Positions 7,164 to 10,025 of a stretch of DNA of 10,025 bases are shown one piece after another. Each line of letters opens with the position of its first letter. Position 1 is the first letter of the stretch. Source of the stretch: Hyphomicrobiales bacterium (lineage in GTDB: Bacteria > Pseudomonadota > Alphaproteobacteria > Rhizobiales > Beijerinckiaceae); the NCBI GenBank assembly GCA_900299065.1, contig OMIJ01000286.1, positions 1 through 10,025 of the forward strand. Direction: 5' to 3'. A program made the translations under genes and the position numbers. The notes under the pieces were generated by a model. It did not search any database. It was given only the letters and a program-made list of their open reading frames with translations, and was not told the DNA's origin.

Positions 7164-7850
7164 ATGTTGACCCTCGAACGTGATACACAGCGTCATTTGT
7201 TGATCAGAGCCGATCTTGGCTTAAGGGCTGTCGTTTTGCCCGGAGAAGAGCCTTTTGTTCCCTCTCCAATGGCAGGCGTCGAGCGCATGATGCTCGATCG
7301 AAATGGCGGTGAAGTGGCAAGAGCCACGACGATTGTTCGTTATGCGCCCAATTCCTATTTCCCGCCCCATACACATGGAGGAGGCGAGGAATTCTTTGTC
7401 CTTGATGGCGTATTTTCCGATGAGCATGGCGATTATCCCGCCGGGACCTATGTGCGCAATCCGCCTGGGACCAGACACAAGCCTTTTACCAAGGATGGCT
7501 GCACGATCTTTGTGAAGCTGCATCAGTTCCAGCAAGGCGATTTGCATCAGTTCTCAATCAACACCAATGATGCGCAATGGCGCGAGGGCAGGGTGGAGGG
7601 ATTATCCGAATTGCCCTTACATCAATTTGGCCGCGAGCATGTGTCGCTGATCCGCTGGGCGCCGGGAGCAAGTTTTACCCAGCATACACATGCAGCTGGT
7701 GAAGAAATGCTGATTTTATCAGGCTCTTTTGTCGATGAACTGGGCAGCTATCCCAAGGGGAGCTGGATTAGAAATCCACCTGGCTCGACGCATAGACCCG
7801 TGACGCAGCCTGGTTCAACCATTCTGGTTAAATTGGGACATTTGGGCTAA
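7164..7850 (+). CDS. Two-domain cupin protein (ChrR-like bicupin)
   Basis: A 228-residue cytoplasmic protein built from two homologous cupin domains. Each has the metal-binding pattern HxHxxGEE...H: His69, His71, Glu75/76 and His105 in domain 1; His174, His176, Glu180/181 and His210 in domain 2. Near-identical endings, YVRNPPGTRHKPFT and WIRNPPGSTHRPVT, show internal duplication. This resembles the C-terminal cupin of ChrR-type proteins, but the N-terminal zinc anti-sigma domain is absent. The start at 7164 (MLTLERDTQRH) has AGGA 8 nt upstream; the longer ATG at 7092 adds 24 residues without homology-like character. It is transcribed divergently from the transporter operon and may share its control region. 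Role could be a metal-dependent dioxygenase/isomerase acting on the imported compound, or a sensor; the sequence cannot decide. Confidence 0.85.
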   Translation: MLTLERDTQRHLLIRADLGLRAVVLPGEEPFVPSPMAGVERMMLDRNGGEVARATTIVRYAPNSYFPPHTHGGGEEFFVLDGVFSDEHGDYPAGTYVRNPPGTRHKPFTKDGCTIFVKLHQFQQGDLHQFSINTNDAQWREGRVEGLSELPLHQFGREHVSLIRWAPGASFTQHTHAAGEEMLILSGSFVDELGSYPKGSWIRNPPGSTHRPVTQPGSTILVKLGHLG

Positions 7851-7873
7851 AAGCAAAAGGCTAAAAACAAAAG
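7846..7873 (+). repeat. 14-bp tandem duplication across the bicupin stop codon
   Basis: GCTAAAAGCAAAAG (7846-7859) is followed directly by GCTAAAAACAAAAG (7860-7873), 13 of 14 bases alike. The first copy holds the TAA stop. It looks like slippage or duplication in the 3' untranslated region. Confidence 0.7.
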
Positions 7874-7892
7874 GATTGTGAACCTAAGAATA

Positions 7893-7918
7893 GGGCAGCG
7901 ACGATGGCGCCGCGACCC
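7893..7918. terminator. Candidate bidirectional terminator hairpin between convergent cupin genes
   Basis: GGG-ca-GCGACG-atgg-CGCCGC-ga-CCC can fold with a 3-bp outer and 6-position inner stem (one A/C mismatch on the plus strand, a G-U wobble on the minus strand). It sits between two converging genes, 43 nt after one stop and 37 nt after the other. Neither side has a strong T-run, so intrinsic termination is only possible. Confidence 0.35.
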
Positions 7919-7954
7919 TTTGAATGGGTTGAAGGAAGATTGCAGCTTTTCAGA

Positions 7955-8413
7955 TCAGGCTTTGGCCGCCTCGAAATGGCTGGCGCCTTCCATAATGTCG
8001 AAATCGCGCGGGGCGGCGTCAATGCGCTTATCCGTGCCCTTGCCGCGATGATACATTTTAATTTGCAGCAATTCGAGATCGTCAGTGCCGCAACTCTCAA
8101 ACCAGTAACGTGCGCCCGAGGGGATCAGAATGCCTTCATGCGGCCCAAATTCGCCGCGCACCACATCCTCAGGGCCATAAAAACGGGCGCGGCCTTTCAG
8201 CACCATCCACGTGATATCGACGCCTGCGTGATAATGCAGATTGTTTTCGCCGCCCTGACCAAGGCAATGAACTGCCGTCTGGCCTCTGTCAGTGCCGGCT
8301 AGACGCACAATGGCTTTGCGCCTTGTGTAAGTATCCGGAGCTTTAAAGCTGAAGGTTTGAATTTCGCGCTCGGCGGCTGCATGGTCGATTTGATGATTGG
8401 GGGCCTCGGACAT
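7955..8413 (-). CDS. Single-domain cupin protein with an incomplete metal site
   Basis: A 152-residue protein with one cupin barrel: NNLHYHAGVDITWMVLKGRARFYG (split here as residues 57-80) forms motif 1 with His60, His62 and Asp66 in place of the usual Glu, and GPHEGILIPSGARYWFES (90-107) forms motif 2, where the expected His seems to be Tyr103. The metal site is therefore altered or lost. The start at 8413 (MSEAPNHQ) has AGGAG 9 nt upstream; the in-frame ATG at 8494 would add 27 residues through the regulatory region and is not preferred. It converges on the bicupin gene and diverges from the exported Pro-rich protein gene. Function is unknown; small-molecule binding or an isomerase/dioxygenase-like role are both possible. 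Confidence 0.82.
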   Translation of the reverse strand: MSEAPNHQIDHAAAEREIQTFSFKAPDTYTRRKAIVRLAGTDRGQTAVHCLGQGGENNLHYHAGVDITWMVLKGRARFYGPEDVVRGEFGPHEGILIPSGARYWFESCGTDDLELLQIKMYHRGKGTDKRIDAAPRDFDIMEGASHFEAAKA

Positions 8414-8459
8414 GGTCGGTCGCTCCTGATTGTCTTTGGTTGATCTTAGCATATTCTTT

Positions 8460-8496
8460 GGCAAGGCAAACCGGCCAGTTCCTGGGCAAGGCAAAC
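8460..8496. repeat. Pair of 12-bp direct repeats upstream of the cupin gene
   Basis: GGCAAGGCAAAC occurs at 8460-8471 and 8485-8496, 25 bp apart, in the gap between the cupin and the exported-protein genes. The similarity extends to following C/GGC bases. It could bind a tandem regulator or be a small duplication. Confidence 0.5.
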
Positions 8497-8517
8497 GGCA
8501 GAGTTTTCGAGACTAAA

Positions 8518-8560
8518 AATGCCCCTCTTTAATCCGTTCTAACCTCGAGTTGGGGGCATT
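8518..8560 (+). promoter_or_regulatory. Inverted repeat covering the ribosome-binding site of the exported-protein gene
   Basis: AATGCCCC (8518-8525) and GGGGCATT (8553-8560) are perfect 8-bp complementary arms. The right arm contains the GGGGG ribosome-binding site for ATG 8562. If transcribed whole, the arms could hide that site; if transcription starts after a TTTAAT -10-like box at 8528-8533, they would instead flank the promoter as an operator. Confidence 0.4.
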
Positions 8561-8561
8561 G

Positions 8562-10025
8562 ATGGGTCTTTGGCCGCATAAGTATGGACTGATCCTGGCT
8601 GGATTGGCCCTTGTGATTTGGCCAGTGCCCCAGAAAGAGGCGCTGGCTTTCGAGCTATGTCAGCTCTCGGGTGATCCTAGCCAAACGGCATCCTGCCCTT
8701 CTGCAAATGTGCAAGCAATGGAGAAGGATCTCGAATTCTTGCGCGAGAGATCGGATGTCATTGCCTCTCTGAAGGATCCCTTCCGCCTCAAACAAAAAGC
8801 TGCAAAGGAAAAAGCGCAGGCCTTTCAAGCCAAGATCAGAGCTTGCGGAGGCGATCAAGCCTGTCTGGAAGGGGCCTATAAAGCTGAAATCCAGTTCTAT
8901 GGGGCTGATCTGGCCGCCCGGGGCCTGGATCTGGCTGAGATAAAGCGTGAGAGTGAGCCTGTCAAAATTGCTGTTGGGACAACGCGCGTGCCGCCTCCCG
9001 AGCCATCAACGGCTGGAATGGATTTGTTACGTTCTGACCCTAATCCTGCGCCGCAAAGGCCGGGCCAGCTACCGCCAGTCATTTTCAACAATTTGGGCAA
9101 TTTCCAAATTCCGCCCCCGGGAGCTGGGCAGCCAGGCGCTTTGCCAGGGACAGCTTCGCCAATTCCGGGCGGCCCGGCCGGAGTTGCGCCAAATGCTGCT
9201 GCGCCCACTGCTATTGCTCCAAATCCTGCTGCCCCCAATGTGAACTTACCGGCAGTCGCCGCACCCGCGCCCTCTCCTGCAGCTGTGGCCGCTCCAGCTC
9301 CTGCAGCAGCAGTGCCTGCAGCAGCAGTGCCTGCAGTACCAGTGCCTGCTGCGGCCCCCGTTGTTGCGCCTGCAGCTGCAACTCCAGCGCAGACTTCACC
9401 AGTTTCACCCCCTGCGCCAAATCCGGTTGCTGCACCCTCGCCACCGCCAACGCCGGCACCTAATCCCGCGCCGACTTCTCAGCCAATATCCGCCCCAACG
9501 CCGGCGCCGACAGCGACACCTGCGCCATCACCCGCACCGCCGCCGCAAACACAGGTTGTAACACCACCAGTCACTTCTCCACCGCCAGTCTCAACGCCTC
9601 AACGTGCGAATCCGCCTCCGCCAGAGGCTCCGCGCAGCAATCCACCCGCGCAGGCGAATCCTCCAGCATCTCCGACGCCGCCGCGCGCCAATCCTCCAAC
9701 GCAAAGCAATCCAGCTTCGCCCACGCCGCCTCGCGCCAATCCGCCTGCACCAGAGACACCTCGCGCGCCCACGCCAGCACCACCTCGAACTTCGGAGCCA
9801 CCTCGTTCGTCTGAGACTCCCGAAGCACTAAGACTCAATCCGCCTGCGCAGGCTAATCCTCCTGCCTCACCCGCGCCGTCGCGCACACCGGAGGCACCGC
9901 GGAGCAATCCGCCAGCGAAAGTGACGCCACCTGCGCCGCAAGCTCCAGCACCGCCAGCTCCACGCGCACCTGAGACTCCAACTCCGCAACCGCAAGCGCC
10001 TGAAGCGCCGCGCACACCTGAGGCA
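8562..10025 (+). CDS. Exported protein with LprI-like segment and long Pro/Ala-rich tail (3' end beyond window)
   Basis: An open frame of 488 codons without a stop, running off the right edge. It starts MGLWPHKYGLILAGLALVIW with an apparent signal peptide and likely cleavage near ALA-F (residue 29/30). Residues 30-130 are a mixed, partly helical region with four Cys (33, 45, 95, 101); the segment IRACGGDQACLEGAYKAEI (92-110) resembles the C-terminal motif of LprI/DUF1311 domains ('aC..d..CL...Y..ri'). From about residue 143 onward it is almost wholly Pro, Ala, Thr, Ser and Asn, with five-residue PAAAV repeats and longer NPPAQANPPASP and SPTPPRANPP repeats. Such tails usually span the periplasm or cell envelope as extended linkers, so a C-terminal globular domain may follow outside the window. 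A GGGGG site lies 5 nt before ATG 8562. Function is unknown. Confidence 0.85.
   Translation, partial: MGLWPHKYGLILAGLALVIWPVPQKEALAFELCQLSGDPSQTASCPSANVQAMEKDLEFLRERSDVIASLKDPFRLKQKAAKEKAQAFQAKIRACGGDQACLEGAYKAEIQFYGADLAARGLDLAEIKRESEPVKIAVGTTRVPPPEPSTAGMDLLRSDPNPAPQRPGQLPPVIFNNLGNFQIPPPGAGQPGALPGTASPIPGGPAGVAPNAAAPTAIAPNPAAPNVNLPAVAAPAPSPAAVAAPAPAAAVPAAAVPAVPVPAAAPVVAPAAATPAQTSPVSPPAPNPVAAPSPPPTPAPNPAPTSQPISAPTPAPTATPAPSPAPPPQTQVVTPPVTSPPPVSTPQRANPPPPEAPRSNPPAQANPPASPTPPRANPPTQSNPASPTPPRANPPAPETPRAPTPAPPRTSEPPRSSETPEALRLNPPAQANPPASPAPSRTPEAPRSNPPAKVTPPAPQAPAPPAPRAPETPTPQPQAPEAPRTPEA
9300..9344 (+). repeat. 15-bp tandem repeat, three copies, in the Pro/Ala-rich tail
   Basis: CCTGCAGCAGCAGTG occurs twice identically (9300-9314, 9315-9329), then as CCTGCAGTACCAGTG (9330-9344). 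The unit equals five residues (PAAAV, PAAAV, PAVPV), so copy-number changes keep the frame. Confidence 0.8.
9639..9872 (+). repeat. Longer in-frame repeats in the Pro-rich tail
   Basis: The peptide NPPAQANPPASP occurs at 9639-9674 and again at 9837-9872, and SPTPPRANPP at 9669-9698 and 9717-9746 (48-bp period). DNA copies differ mainly at third codon positions, indicating older duplications kept under protein-level constraint. Confidence 0.7.

Noticed and set aside
7904..8302. 132-codon plus-strand open frame over the small cupin
   Set aside because: Antisense to a gene with clear cupin motifs and its own ribosome-binding site; no recognisable protein features.
9300..9872. CRISPR array or intergenic satellite
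   Set aside because: Repeats are multiples of three, in frame, and encode Pro/Ala-rich peptide units without spacers.
9571..10015. Minus-strand open frames of 85 and 138 codons, one Gly/Ala-rich
   Set aside because: They mirror the repetitive Pro/Ala codons of the plus-strand exported protein; low-complexity GC-rich DNA opens all frames.

Overview
The window reads as bacterial chromosome, most likely from an alphaproteobacterium of moderate GC. I judge this from codon usage, tightly packed genes with clear Shine-Dalgarno sites, and gene families typical of Hyphomicrobiales-like bacteria. No rRNA, tRNA, CRISPR array or mobile element was seen.

Positions 1-6907 hold one six-gene operon transcribed right to left. 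In transcription order it encodes an ABC transporter ATPase interrupted by an in-frame TAG (6907-5777), a fused two-domain permease (5773-4028), a periplasmic solute-binding protein (3936-2935), a family III CoA-transferase (2912-1731), and two consecutive members of the 2-hydroxyacyl-CoA dehydratase / benzoyl-CoA reductase subunit family (1734-562 and 559 to beyond the left edge). Most junctions are 2-22 nt gaps or a 4-nt overlap. The exception is a 91-nt gap before the solute-binding protein, which carries tandem repeats and a hairpin. A good sigma70-type promoter (TTGACA, 17 nt, TATGAA) with an operator-like dyad in its spacer lies at about 7001-7029.

Positions 7164-7850 encode a divergently transcribed two-domain ChrR-like cupin. 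A convergent single-domain cupin follows at 8413-7955. From 8562 to the right edge runs an open, unfinished gene for an exported protein with a short LprI-like Cys-containing region and a very long Pro/Ala-rich tail.

The inferred logic is that the ABC transporter imports an organic, probably carboxylated compound, the family III CoA-transferase makes its CoA ester, and the two dehydratase-family proteins act on that thioester. The striking point is that both dehydratase-family proteins seem to lack the cysteines that ligate the [4Fe-4S] cluster in this family, and no ATP-dependent activator gene is seen. They may therefore be cluster-free relatives with a different, undescribed role. The broken ATPase gene raises the question of whether the operon's transporter still works in this strain.
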